Positions 1 through 11,243 of a stretch of 64,000 nt of DNA are shown piece by piece. The stretch is from NCBI RefSeq assembly GCF_026914185.1, contig NC_070564.1:4030001-4094000 (forward strand), written 5' to 3'. Source of the stretch: Puccinia triticina (taxonomy: Eukaryota; Basidiomycota; Pucciniomycetes; Pucciniales; Pucciniaceae). Made by a program: the position numbers and the translations under genes. Positions within the stretch are counted from its first letter, which is position 1. Each line of letters starts with the position of its first letter. Under the pieces are notes generated by a model. That model searched no databases. It was given only the letters and a program-made list of their open reading frames with translations, and was not told the origin of the DNA.

Positions 1-2678
1 GTTATCCAAAACCACTCACACCAAGGACAATCACAATCAGTGGGGCGTACCCAGTATATCGGCGTAGGGTGACTGATTTTGTTGTTGCAAAAAACAAACA
101 AATCTTCAACAGCTCTAATGTTGTTCCGTATAACAAATACCTTTTGTTGAAGTTCGACTGTCACATTAACGTCGAAATACCGGTGGACTCTACTGCGGTG
201 AAATATCTCTACAAGTATATCACAAAGGGACATGACCGGTCGTCTATGGAGATAAGGGATAATGACGAGACTAAAGCATTTATTGACGCGAGATTCATTA
301 GCGCACCAGAAGGTACGCAGTTTGTCTAATGTGTTTAGTGGGACTTTGGCTGACACATAAAATTAGCCGCATGGCGTTTACTCAAGTTTCCCCTTTCTTT
401 TCGGTGGCCCCCAGTCACGCGCCTCTCAATACACGATGTGGATGAACAAATGATATATTTCAGGGACGGAGGAGAGATAGCGGACAAATTGAAATTTCAA
501 GAACCTGAAAAGACGAGTTTATTGGCTTTTTTCGACCTCAACCAGACTGACGCTGTTGGGGCCGAAGGGCGAAAAGCGCGAACCTTGTTGTATGAAGAAA
601 TACCGGAGTATTTCACGTGGAGCAAGGTGGATAAGGTCTGGACGCCGAGAAAAAACAAGACAATTTCAGTTGGGAGGATCTTCAGCGTGTCGTTTCGGGC
701 GGGGGAAAAGTTTTACTTACGCACTCTCCTCTCCCACCAAAGAGGGCCCTTGTCCCACGAAGATCTCAGAACTGTTGATGGGGTTCTCGCGGCGTCTTAC
801 CAAGATGCCTGCAACCTGCTTGGGTTGTTGATCAATGACTATCTGTATGATAAAGCTCTCAAGGAAGCATCTATATATCAGAGTGGTAATGCCTTACGAC
901 ACTTCTTCGCACTCATGCTGGTAAACTCGCCACCTTCGAACCCAACAAGCCTGTACGATAAGCATTGGGATTCGATGACTGACGACCTGTTGAGATTGGA
1001 TCGAGGGGATTGTAACGCAATTCCTTTAAGCCGGTCAAGAAGGAGGGTCTTTGGTTTGTTTAAACTATCAATCATGCTAGGAAAAATGAATTCGACTCTG
1101 GTGGATGCCGGGATGATAGTGTCGTCGACGGATCAACGCAAGATGAAACAGTTTGACGAGATACCAGGGGAACTCGAGTCTCTCGCGGCTGTAGCAATTC
1201 GCCTCGACCACTCAGAAGGCCTTTTCAATCAACAACAATCCCAATTTTTCCGCAAGATCAGAACCGCGGTCAAGGCTAAGAAGGCGAGTTTGTTTTACTT
1301 GGACGGCCCCGGAGGCACCGGCAAGACATTTTTGTTGAATGCGATCATCGACCTATGTCGCCTCATGGGAAAACGGTCCGTCGTGGCAGCGTTGTCTGGA
1401 GTAGCTGCTCTCTTGCTGAAGGGAGGTCAAACCTCTCACTCTGCGTTCAAGATACCAATCAATCTCAAGCCAGAATTAGAGTGCAGTTTTGAGCCTAACC
1501 ATAAGTTAGGCAAGGATTTAAGCACTACGGATTTAATCATATGGGATGAAATCGTGACGATTCACAAGTACGCAATTGAAGCCGTTGACAGATCATTGAG
1601 GCGTTGTTGCCGCTCTGATTTGCCGTTCGGGGGGAAAGTAGTAATTTTTTCAGGCGATTTCAGGCAAATCCTCCCAGTTGTCAAATTTGACGAATTTCCG
1701 CCGTCCTATGACGCAACGATAAGGTCTTCTCCCCTTTGGGGCCAACTGGAGCAGTTCAAACTCGTGCAGAACATGCGAATCGCGGCGAACTCAACGGTAC
1801 CTGAGGACGCCGAGAAGAATCGTCAATTTGCATCTTCGCTGCTCAGCTTAGGTGAAGGTATCGGTCAAACAGAAGACTACCACGTTGTCAAAGTCTCTGA
1901 AATCAATATAACTCACGCGGCGAGCGAGGCGCGAGGCAACAAGACGATCGTGGATTTCGTCTACGGTGATATGACTTCAAGGCATAACTTCAGCGTGGAT
2001 ACTAACCTGCCTTACCTAGCGGAGCGCTGTATCTTGGCACCCTTGAATGCCGACGTTCGCAAGTTGAACCGTGAAGTGGCACTGAGACTCGCCGGGCCGT
2101 TTGTTAGGGCGACATCGATTGATATGCCAGATCCCGAAGGAGTTGACAGTTTGCCGGAGGAAGTACTCAACAAGATGAGCATACCTAGCTTCCCCGAACA
2201 TATCATCGACTTGAAGGTGGGAATGCCGGTATTAGTCATGCGAAACATGGACATTTCCGCGGGGATATGTAATGGCACTCGTCTCATATTGACTAGGATT
2301 GGGACAGGATCAATAGAGGGTGTCTTGATGTCCGGGCCATTCAAAGGACAGAAGGTGATGTTGCCAAAAATCAAACTCCATCACGAGGGGAGTCAGAAGT
2401 TGGGATTGAGTTTTTTCAGACATCAATTTCCCATAACTCCGGCCTACGCGATGTCAATTAATAAGTCGCAAGGTCAGACACTCGCGCGAGTGGGTGTCAT
2501 GTTAAAGCATTCATGTTTTGCACATGGTCAATTATATGTTGCGTTGTCCAGAGTGACACATAAGGACAATTTGATTGTGTGTAAGCTTGACAGGAAGGAA
2601 GGCCTTGTGAATGTTGTTCACAAGTCTATTTTTGGTGAGTGCGATCTTCATTCTTTGCGAAGAGATGAATGCAGCTAA
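1..2678 (+). CDS. Helitron Rep/PIF1-like helicase, 5'-partial, spliced
   Basis: This is the transposase of the Helitron: the Rep part nicks and joins single strands and the SF1B PIF1-type helicase unwinds the element. Exons are 1-312 and 367-2678; the first base of the window is already inside the coding frame. Early residues show the end of the Helitron-like N domain (NCHINVE-type motif near 150-180, YLYKYITKGHDR near 207-240). The helicase domain carries Walker A GPGGTGKT at 1305-1328, a Walker B WDE near 1541-1549, a GDFRQ motif III near 1660 and the C-terminal MSINKSQGQT and QLYVALSRVTH motifs near 2450-2560. The 54-nt intron 313-366 (GTACGC...TTAG) contains in-frame stops; removing it restores the conserved sequence SAPEAAWRL across the junction. 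The frame is otherwise uninterrupted to TAA at 2676-2678. Confidence 0.9.
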
Positions 2679-3660
2679 GTCAGGTCGTACGCTAGGCTCA
2701 CCTGTAGGTCACAATGGGAGGCGGCATACTTGAAATCTCACATGTTGGGGCCGTCTGTGGATGAAAGAGTCGCACTCTTGTTAGCAATTGCTATTTTCTT
2801 TCACTTTGTTGCATTGTTCCTATATTCCTCCATTAATCTCCGGAATTGTTTTATTTTTTAATTAAAATTCTTATCTTCGGAACACTACAATTTGTACTTG
2901 TGTAATTGCTTTGTTTGATTTTCTTGCGACTGATATGGAAGACTCAATAGAGCTGGAGCACAGTTGCGCGTGAGGTATCATTGGGTGATGATTGGGTCAA
3001 TATCATCTGGTGTTGCACATTACTCAAATTGAATGAAACAAAAACTGTAGGCACAAGTTGGAATGGGAAGGGGAATCAGAAAACATGGTGATTTTGTACG
3101 GAAAGCTCAGGTATGGAGCGGTCATGTGAGAACAACAATTCGGAGATAAGCAAATCGAAGGCAATGCACAAGAAATTGCGTGTCGTACTTCTTGTGGCGT
3201 AGTTGATGTGAAAGTCTTTCGGGGAGGGTTGTTGGGTGCTTTGACCCGTAGCTCGGACTTGTCAAAGTGGGGGGTTCTGCTTTATCATATGGCGAATGTG
3301 GTAAAGTTGATGAGTTGAACCGCGGTAGATAGGATTGGTGTAAATGTCTGTGGGTATCTCGATTGTAGAGGTCGCTTCAGATTGGTCTTTGGGTGATTGG
3401 CTACAGATAGGCGGGGGATTCAGTCTGTGAGATCTATGACGGATCGGATAGGACCGTTAGAGAATAATGGGGGTAGCCCAACGTAGCCTGACGTGACCTG
3501 AGGAAGATGTCAGTTATGTGAACTGTTGGGGTTTGGTTGTGGCTCACTTTGATTATTAGAAGCCCCGTAATCGCACATCGGTCGGTTAAGGTGCCTTTGA
3601 GTTGAACTTTTACCCCAGGTTCAAGTGGTATGATATCGGAAGGAAGGGCAGACGTTCCTT
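2679..3660. other. Helitron interior without a recognised gene
   Basis: About 1 kb lies between the helicase stop and the stop of the convergent antisense ORF. I see no long frame and no conserved motif. It may hold the two 3' UTRs and possibly further exons of the antisense gene. Confidence 0.6.
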
Positions 3661-4275
3661 CTATGATGTATTTGGCGTAGAAATTTGCGCCGGAATAGGC
3701 CTATGAGTCGACGGCGTCAGTAATTGTCTTAAAATTTGAGATATGACACTAATGTTAGTTTGGTGCTCAATGATGAGCTCTAGATATGGAAGGGATGAGG
3801 TTTGGGTGGTGTTGTCCGAGTGATTTGGTGGGAGGGTAACTTGTTGGATAGTCCCGGTGCCTTCCATTGTAATTTTTGCGGGAGAGGCTTGAGCTTGTGT
3901 GTGGCGTTTCCAAGTGACTCGTTGGGGATGATAGTAGAATTGTTGGTTGCCGTTTCGGTCGGTTAGGGCGACTTGACCTTCAAGGCGGTAAATCTCGCCG
4001 TCTTCGAGTTGTTGTCGTGTGGTATCAAGAGGGGCTAATGTGATGGATGCCCGTGGAAATTTCGCTGGGACGGTAGGTGAGGTGAGAAACGAGGATCGGG
4101 TGAGCTGTGCTTCAAAGGGATTGGATTGATACTCAAAAACCTGGAATAGTTCGTTAGCGACGGGCTTAAGTGCTGCGGGAAGGGGCCTTACAGATGATAT
4201 CGCGGTGAACTTTCCACAAAACGTCAAGGTGTCGCGAGTGGGGAGACTTTCAAGCCAAGTGACTGGCCATATCAT
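3661..4275 (-). CDS. Antisense Helitron ORF, 204 residues, unknown function
   Basis: A single uninterrupted frame starts with ATG at 4275 and ends at 3661, convergent with the helicase and about 430 bp inside the Helitron 3' end. The product is soluble with no signal peptide or membrane segment. It alternates hydrophobic and polar residues in a way that suggests a beta-rich fold (for example around GKFTAISSVRPL and EIYRLEGQVALTD), followed by a Thr/Ser/Gln/Pro-rich C-terminal third. Plant and animal Helitrons often carry an RPA-like single-stranded DNA-binding protein as a second gene; an OB-fold role here is only an inference from position and the beta-rich look. It could also be a captured host fragment. 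Being open over 600 bp inside an intact-looking element argues that it is real. Confidence 0.55.
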   Translation of the reverse strand: MIWPVTWLESLPTRDTLTFCGKFTAISSVRPLPAALKPVANELFQVFEYQSNPFEAQLTRSSFLTSPTVPAKFPRASITLAPLDTTRQQLEDGEIYRLEGQVALTDRNGNQQFYYHPQRVTWKRHTQAQASPAKITMEGTGTIQQVTLPPNHSDNTTQTSSLPYLELIIEHQTNISVISQILRQLLTPSTHRPIPAQISTPNTS

Positions 4276-4683
4276 GATGATTGGGATTAGATTTGTTAGT
4301 GTTGGGTATAGTTGGCAGCTGATTGGCGAGGGAAATTGGTCGAATTGATGGGGGGCGAGGGGGGGAGGAGTTGGCCGTCCGCGTAGTTATGCCTTGGCCC
4401 ATCGTGTGGTCGGAGGGAGTGGATGAATAGTTGCGGTGATGGTCGTGCGGGTCCAGTATACCGGGGCCTGTGGTGCTCTCAGGGTTTGGTGGCGATCAGT
4501 ATTGGTCGGGTGGGTTGTTGCCTTCGAGCTGCTGGTCGAGGTTTGGCTGAGGGTAGTACGGAGACAGCTGGGGTGTGCGAGGGGGGGATTGATTGCGGGG
4601 GTGGGGGGGTGGCAGGGGGGGAGTGGGCGCCGGGGGGGCCTGGTGAGGCGTACGGAGGCCCGCGCGGGGAACCAGCGACGAGC

Positions 4684-4710
4684 GGCGGCGCAGCCGCCTT
4701 GAAAGTCTAG
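4684..4710 (+). other. Helitron 3' terminus: hairpin plus CTAG
   Basis: The stem GGCGGC (4684-4689) pairs with GCCGCC (4693-4698) around loop GCA. The spacer TTGAAAGT and CTAG follow, then host T at 4711. This matches the Helitron rule of a hairpin about 10 nt before CTRR. A second terminus of the same design is at 45956-45981. Confidence 0.85.
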
Positions 4711-5015
4711 TGTATTGTATAGGCATATAAATTGTATTGTATAGGCACATACATTGTATTGTATTTATTTTTGAATACAAAATGTCTTGGTGTATTTGCA
4801 TTGCATTGGACACCCAATACAATACAATACCACTCAAAAAAAATGTATTGAACGTGCCAATCCACAACATATAACATTTGGGGAGGGCAATACATTATGC
4901 AAAAAATACATTGTATTGTATTGGATAAAAAATACAATACAAATACAATGTATATGCTATACAAAAAAATACAATACATGCCATATACAAATACATGGAT
5001 TGTATTTGTTGCACC
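4711..5015. repeat. AT-rich cluster of TGTATTGTAT / ATACAATACA motifs
   Basis: About 300 bp packed with the decamer TGTATTGTAT and its complement in both orientations, directly next to the Helitron end. The left part is richer in TGTATTGTAT and the right part in ATACAATAC, so the block could fold back on itself. It could be a MITE with degenerate inverted ends or a decayed microsatellite. No coding potential is credible. Confidence 0.6.
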
Positions 5016-7590
5016 ATTGACATCAGACCACACTGGCTATCTGGTTTACATCAGGCTGGATAGGCTCTCAGGTGAACTTTTTACATCATTTTATTTTTCA
5101 GGTGATGGTGGTAGGTTTTGTTTTGGACACATGGGAATATGTAGAAATACAAGCAGATTCCAAAGGTGCCGGAGGCTGTAAAGAAATCCAATGGGTAGAG
5201 GGCAACAGAAATTTTTAGATGTTTGGCTGGGCAGCCTCAAGCCAAATGTTGGTCATTAGGCACAAGTCCCTCTGGCAGGTGTGAGCACAGAGAGGGACTT
5301 TTGTTAAGTTTGAGTTGCTTCAGAGGGAACGGACTCTGCATCAAACGGATACAAAAGCACAGTTGAGGCCTGCCTTACATTGCATATCAACACCAGTGCT
5401 ACATTGCATGACAGGCAATGTATTAGGGGGGTTCACAATTTGATTTATGGCTCCTGGTTGGACCACAAAAAATCCTTGCTGGTCACCTTTTCAGCCTTAA
5501 TTTTAAGATAAAATCATGGACAGAAACAGCAACCAACATCCATAAATGTTTCTGGTCATCAAATGACCACCATAAAAATTTAGTCATCCCACATTGCAGC
5601 CCCCTTGAAAAAATTACCACCCCACCCCATTGATACCGTCCGCAAAATTTGACATATTGGGCAGGACCGGCTAGTTCCCCCTGTTCATGCAGGCAGAGAG
5701 TGGGGAAGGCTCCTGGTGATCAGGACTGGGGCCAGTGTCATGGGCAGGACAGAGGTCTGCACCAACACACATGCCTCTCTTCCCACACTTGTTGCGGGTG
5801 ACTGTGGCGTAGGGAACACAAGCCAGAATGGACATCATCAATAGCCACTATTCAACCCACCTGCTCCTCAATTTTCTTCCCAGCCTTTTGGAACCACATC
5901 ACCAAATTTTTGTTTCATGGAAAACCCAAATGAGCAGATCCCTAAGTCAGGGATGTATGCCTGCCATTCTGTTTTTGACATTTTTTGACACAACACTGAA
6001 ATTTTGCTGTATAGGATCCTTTCCCAGTTGGATTTCAGTCTAATGGGTTCCCCATCTGGCATTCAATCAACCCAATCTCCAAACATCTCCCACCACCACC
6101 TTGAATCAGAATTCTTCAGTGTTTTGATCAACCAGTTGCAAGTCAGAACCAAATACCCTCACCTGGACCCCTCAACCAGCAGCTAGGAAGAGACCCACAA
6201 GTACAAAGCCAAAAAAAGTCTGAGATTTTTGTTACTTTGGAAGAGGAGACCTGGCTGAAAAGGAATCATGCGGGTCACAGCTACAAGGGAAAAGGCACCA
6301 ACAACCCCGGCCCACATGGCTGGCTTCTGCATTGTTCATCCAAACCATCTAAGAATTTCATGAAACCAAAAACATCCCAGCTTACCAATGATCACTTGAG
6401 TCCACTCTGGCTGTGTCCTGTCTTTTGCTTTTCTCTCATTTTTACTTCTGTAGTTGTAACTTCAATGATGGTAGTTTCACGTCACTCTGATCGTTTTTCT
6501 AAGTTATTTTTACATGTTAATATAACTTGTGCATGGCTATATATGAAATCTACATTAGAATGATGTTCTCCCTGCATTTCCTGTTTCACAAACTCAACGC
6601 TGCTGACACTCAAGACTGAGTTTAGGAGAGAGAAGGATGTGGAGCCGATGGGAGAGGACTTCCTTATCAGCCATTTGTTCTTGTTACCTGAAGCCTTGTA
6701 CCTACCAATCAAGAAAAGCGGGTGATTGGGGAGGCAAGCAGGTCAAGATGGGATGGGTTCCCAGGGAGGCAAGTAGTGATGGTGGAACGGCTTCCGATGG
6801 GAGGGTGATGGGGGGATGTGTCCCAGCTCGGCAAGGTGAGGGTGGATATTTGGGGGCTTGTCCTCTGGCAGATGATGGGATGCCATTCCTTTTCCATTGG
6901 TGAGGCACCAGTAAAATATGGAAACCATTGTCAATGTTTTTTTGGGTGGATGGTTTATCCACCAGTTTCAAATAGAACTCAGGGACTGTAATTTGCCCCT
7001 GTAGGGGAAGGTGCAGAAGTTTATGTATACGGCTGACTGATTCTGAGCCAAATGGGATTCATAGTAACCCGCAAGAAGAGCCCAGATGAGGTTTTGTTTT
7101 TTCTGGTTCTGCGTTGTGACAAACCATTGATGATTGGTCTGGTCAATGGATTGATACAGAATTCCAGCAACCTGCTCTTCTTTCTCAAGATGATCAGCAA
7201 AAAGTGCCTTGTCTGCAGGAGCTACACAGCCATCTAGGTGTTTGGCCAGCTTGTGTAGCATGCAGTAGCCGCATATCTTCACCAGGAAAAATCAACTGTC
7301 ACCAGACATCAGGTGACATCAAGTAACAATGGCTTTCAATTTTTTCCAGCTCTGGCACTACCACAACTAGGCTACAATGGCCCCTTTTTTCCTACAGGGG
7401 GCTGTACATGCAGCCAACTGTGCAACTGGTGGGTAGCTCAGTGGACTTAGGCTGATTTCACCTTTAGTCCAGTGACAATTTATTTTTCCTGGTGCTTGAT
7501 CTTCCAGGCGTCCCAGTTGGTGTCGGTCAGAATGGGGAATGATTTGTTGTCAGACATATCAAGCGTGAGGTTTTGCAAGAGCTAAAGGGA
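5016..7590. other. Unassigned intergenic or decayed repeat DNA
   Basis: No frame here resembles a protein family. At 5427 there is a TTAGGGGGGTTCAC string like the left terminus of the TA-flanked TIR elements found elsewhere in the window, but I find no matching right end. Near 5222 a short stretch (TTTGGCTGGGCAGC) resembles the interior of the 11244-11436 MITE. Confidence 0.5.
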
Positions 7591-7662
7591 GCGCGGGCTC
7601 ATAACCTAATTGAGGACAAAGGTGGGGAGTCCCTGAAGCAGCAAAAAGATGTGAGTATAATA

Positions 7663-8629
7663 GGGGGTTTCAAACCACCTCCAGGAAGTTGTCCAGGTCG
7701 GACTTTCCAGGAAAAAAACACAACCTGGAACACCTCCTGCGGACCTGGATTCCTGAACGGGAAGACCCTCCAGGAGCTCCGGGAAATCAGGAAAAACTGG
7801 TGCAAAACAGAGCAACCAAACCCTTTCAAACCCCAGCCCCAAACTGAACTGAACCCCCAGGAGGTTTTTCTTTGCCATCTTCCCATTGCTGCTCAATGAC
7901 CAGTACAAACTGGTCATCGAGATGACTGGAGCTTCTCCATGGTGGGTTTGACCAGTCATTGAGAGAACTCAAACCTCTCAATGGTTGGTCTGCCCGGTCA
8001 TCGAGAAGGCTCAAGCTGCTCAATGACCAGTAAAAACTGGTCATTGAGATGACTCAAGCTTCTCAATGACCGGTCTGGACGGTCAGTGGGAGGAATCAAA
8101 CCCTCTCAATGACTGGTCTGCCCGGTCATCAAGAGTGCTCAAGCTGCTCAATGACCAGTACAAACTGGTCATTGAGATGACTCAACTTCCCAATGACCTG
8201 TCTGTCCGGTCATTGAGAGAAGTTAGAACTCAAGCTCCTCAATGAGCGGTCTGGATGGTCATTGGGAGGACTAAAACCCTATCAATGACCGGCTTGTACT
8301 GGTCATCAAGAGGACTCAAGCTGCTTGATGACCAGTACAAACTGGTCGTCAAACCTTCTTAATGGCCAGTTTGTACCAGGTGTGGTGGGTGTTGATGAGT
8401 TTAGGAGGTACTAACTCATCATCACAATGGCACTTTGGGACCCCGGCACAATGGAATATACTCGTTAAAACCTCCTCCCTTTCCTGGGAGTGATTTCTGG
8501 GTCTGATTTCCTGTACTTGAACATTTGGGGGGGCTCAAACTCCAGGTCCCACGAGTGTTTTTTTGGCAGGGGATTTTTTTCCTGGAAATGCCGACCTGGA
8601 CCGCTTCCTGTAGGTGGTTTGAAACCCCC
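7663..8629. mobile_element. Non-autonomous TA-flanked TIR element, 967 bp
   Basis: Terminal inverted repeats of roughly 55 bp begin GGGGGTTTCAAACCACCT on the left and end in its near-complement on the right. The dinucleotide TA flanks both sides (7661-7662 and 8630-8631). The flanks join into a copy of a 65-bp tandem repeat whose uninterrupted neighbour lies at 8650-8714, which shows the empty site. TA duplication suggests mobilisation by a Tc1/mariner-type transposase; none is encoded here. The interior is largely the palindromic minisatellite listed next. Confidence 0.8.
7891..8355. repeat. Palindromic minisatellite, about nine 50-60 bp units
   Basis: Diverged units repeat the pattern CAATGACCAGT, short loop, ACTGGTCATTG, then a linker like AGATGACTCAAGCTTCT. 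Each unit is itself an inverted repeat with an 11-12 bp stem. The array fills the middle of the 7663-8629 element. Related motifs appear near 14920-15080 and 25960-26040. Confidence 0.8.
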
Positions 8630-8631
8630 TA

Positions 8632-8760
8632 ATGAACAGTCTTACAGAGTGATGAAAGCGCGAGCACACCTGAAGCAGTGAAAAGCTGTGAGTATAACGA
8701 ACAGTCTTAAAGACTGATGAAAGCGCAAGCACACCTAGAACAATGATGAATGAGACCGTT
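8632..8760. repeat. 65-bp tandem repeat, about two to three copies
   Basis: The unit begins TGATGAAAGCGCGAGCACAC at 8650 and again at 8715 (TGATGAAAGCGCAAGCACAC). A further partial copy lies left of the TIR element at about 7635-7660 (CCTGAAGCAG...GTGAGTATAA). The TIR element therefore split one unit of this array. Confidence 0.7.
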
Positions 8761-9282
8761 GAGAAACACAAGAGGTGAGTGAGGAATAAGTGGAAGGAAT
8801 GGGAAAACACTAAGCATACCTGAGATCAAGCAGATTGAGTTTGTTTTAGACTCCAGAAGTGCTGTTATAAATCCCCATATTGTTACATGTTTAGGACTCT
8901 GCTCGACCAAACTTGTCATTCAAAATTGTATATGCATAGTGTGCAATGTTAAATCAAATCTGCACTTAAAAAAAAAAAAAAGAAGATTGAGGGTGATGAT
9001 CAGTTTGAATTGAACAAAGTGAGATGAGAACAATAACTAAGATGAAGAAAACAACATATTGAAACAGAGTTGGAATATAGCATCTAAGTTAGGGTTGTGA
9101 GTCTCATCAGTAAGATTCAAACCTAAATCATCCCTGCTCCGCAGCACGGCACATGAGAGGATGCCCGGCTTCCCTAAGCATCAATACCAAATGCGGTGCC
9201 GGGTGCTTGTGTTTTTGAAAAAAGCGGTGCGGTACCCGGGTCTGCCGGCACTTTCTCTACCGTGGTTTGAACAGTAATAAAT
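8761..9282. other. Intergenic; no gene recognised
   Basis: A 14-nt A-run near 8969-8982 might mark an old retroposed tail, but no body is recognisable. Near 9200-9245 there is a GGTGCGGTACCCGGGT-rich patch that resembles the subterminal DNA of the hAT elements at 18.4 and 51.7 kb, so a hAT relic is possible. Confidence 0.4.
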
Positions 9283-9572
9283 GAGAAACTTTGAAAGGGG
9301 AAAGGGAGGACAGTGTGAGGAGGGAAAATGTTCTGATTGGCACCAATAGGAAGAGAAATTTTAGGCCTTTAACATGGTACCACAGGCGTGAAGTATTTGT
9401 CAGGGGAAGACACCGGAAAGAAAAAACTCCCACCCAAAGAGCAGAAGCCCTCACGCCAAAATTTTGTGATTACCTACAACTCCCTCCTTCCCTCCTTCAG
9501 AGGTCGCGCTTCGCGCCAGCCCAGGCTACCAGGGCCCTCCGAAGCGAGGGACTTGTGATAAGTCAGGGTTTC
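9283..9572 (-). repeat. ~290-bp repeat, copy A (inverted relative to copy B)
   Basis: On the minus strand this reads CTGACTTATCACAAGTCCCT, then a GC-rich imperfect hairpin, then a pyrimidine-rich body. The same order is found on the plus strand at 11519-11812. The hairpin core recurs at 31015-31092. The two long copies flank the GCV3 gene. Confidence 0.75.
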
Positions 9573-10212
9573 TCGTAGAGTTATCCTAGATTCGAACCAG
9601 GTGAACTTGTGGTTAAACAGGGTTAAACCGTTGCTCGTTGATAGAATTGTATGTACTTATGCTGGGCACGTAATGTTTTTGAAAGTTGATTCAGTCTCAA
9701 TAGAGGAATGACTTCGGTCCACAAGAAAGGTTCATGGAATCATGCGAACCTTAGACTTGAGAGAAATGCTCAGCTGACTGACCTTTTTGGAAAATGTTAT
9801 CTAAATATGTAGGACCTGGCAAAGGTTTCAACTTTGAACCGGCGATGAGACTCCCTTTTTTCAAGTGGCAGTGGAAGGACTGGTGAAATTTTTGCATAAC
9901 TGGGTCAGCACTCAGCTGGTATAGTGAGACGCCGCATGCGTAAACAAACGTTTTCCAAAAGCTATGTACAATAGGTCTAGTAATCGATGCACGCCAATCA
10001 GAATCAATCAAGTTGCCTGGAGCTTCGTTTGGACCAGATAGTTCTTGGTGATTAACACTCGAATAGAAAACAAAATGAAGGACCAAACAAAATGATGGCT
10101 CGTGTGAAGGTGGGGGCACTGCTTTCATGGGTGAGTATTTATCCTGGGTTGGATGCTTTGAGTTACATTCCTGCTTTCACTGCCTCTATGCTGACGGATG
10201 ACATGTGTATCG
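9573..10212. other. Downstream flank of GCV3; no gene recognised
   Basis: No convincing frame. It should contain the GCV3 3' UTR and polyadenylation region, read on the minus strand from 10212 downwards. Confidence 0.5.
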
Positions 10213-11021
10213 TTAATGCTCTCCTTCGATGTGAGCCTTGTAAGATTCTTCGCTCAGAAGGTTTTCCAGTTCTTGAGGAGAGGAGAGTTGAATTTTGGCC
10301 AACCAACCTGTAAAGAAAAACGAGGTTGGGATAAAGCCGTCAGGGGACGACGTTCTCAAGGATAATCTATGAGCGGTCCACCGTACGATCAGCTTACCAT
10401 CATCTTCTGGACTTTTATTCAGCAGACCAGCCTGATCAGTTAGCTTGGTGTTAACTTCGGTTACAGTGCCCGAAACCGGAGCAAAGATATCTGACGCAGC
10501 CTTGACACTCTCTACAGCTCCGATAAGTTCTGTCGATGTTTTACGTTGAAATTTTGCCGAAGAGAAAAAGTTATGCCCAGCGATTTGCAGGATCAGTAAA
10601 TTTTGATGGATACTCCATGTACTTTTGCGAGTAGGTTTGTGTTCGACTGACCGCCAGTGGAGACTGTAGCCGAGACTTCAGGGAGCTCGACAAAAACCAC
10701 GTCTCCGAGACTGTTCTGAGCGTAATCTGTGATGCCGATCGTTCCGATGTTGGTCTTAGGATCCAGGGAGACCCATTCATGCTCCTTGGTATAACGTTTG
10801 GCTAAGCGATCGAAAAGAAGACCAAGGAAAATTACCTGTGGTTAGGATTCATTTTTTTCGTCTGGACGGAGGGTTGCAAGAGACTAAATCGTGTAAAGAT
10901 GCTTACTAGAAGCAAACCTCTTGAATCCCACGGATGACACTTGAGGTAGACGGATGGTTGAAGAAGTCGGGCCGGTGAACCGACAAGAGCGGAAGATTGG
11001 ACGAATGAGGCTGGCAGACAT
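10213..11021 (-). CDS. GCV3: Glycine cleavage system H protein, mitochondrial
   Basis: The H protein is the lipoyl-carrying shuttle of the mitochondrial glycine decarboxylase complex; it moves the aminomethyl group between the P, T and L proteins. Four exons on the minus strand: 11021-10907, 10801-10652, 10529-10398 and 10307-10213, with GT-AG introns of 105, 122 and 90 nt, giving 163 residues, normal for the family. The first ~38 residues are rich in Arg and Ser with no acidic residue ([15 protein letters not shown]...), a typical mitochondrial presequence. Then come [28 protein letters not shown] and the lipoylation site ESVKAASDI (lysine in exon 3), and the C-terminal GWLAKI. All introns are phase 1. 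No stop or frameshift is visible, so the gene looks functional. It sits alone among repeats. Confidence 0.93.
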
Positions 11022-11241
11022 AGTTGGGGCGCGTTACTGTGGAAGCGGTGGAGAGCACTGTTGTTTGAAGGATTGGGCTTATCGGCGCTTTTTCTATTTT
11101 CCGGACCCAAGATTTGTTGTTCGCCCCGAGGGGTTTTTCACCCGTCCGACTCCCGATCTACATACCCCGATTTAGTGCCGGAGTTTCACCCGACGGGGCC
11201 GCATATGTACAACATACATACACCCGGGGATATGTATGTAT
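11022..11241. other. 5' flank of GCV3, presumed promoter
   Basis: The only DNA between the GCV3 start codon and the MITE at 11244. No TATA box or operator can be named. Any upstream regulatory sequence beyond ~220 bp would be repeat-derived. Confidence 0.35.
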
Positions 11242-11243
11242 TA

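Larger units (their letters stand above)
1..4710 (+). mobile_element. Helitron, 3' portion (5' end outside window)
   Basis: A rolling-circle Helitron transposon enters at the left edge of the window and ends at 4710. It holds a Rep/helicase gene on the + strand (1-2678), about 1 kb of non-coding DNA, an antisense ORF (3661-4275) and a classical terminus: a 6-bp GC stem with a 3-nt loop at 4684-4698, an 8-nt spacer and CTAG at 4707-4710. The next base is T, as expected for insertion between A and T. The helicase frame has no stop outside one clean intron, so the element may be young or active. The 5' end (usually TC) cannot be seen. Confidence 0.85.

Noticed and set aside
4423..4710. Glycine-rich plus-strand frames near the Helitron end
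   Set aside because: Several frames are open only because the DNA is G-rich; no protein-like pattern, and they overlap the terminal hairpin.
7429..7480. GGGTAGCTCAGTGG resembling a tRNA A box
   Set aside because: No T arm or B box follows and no cloverleaf forms.
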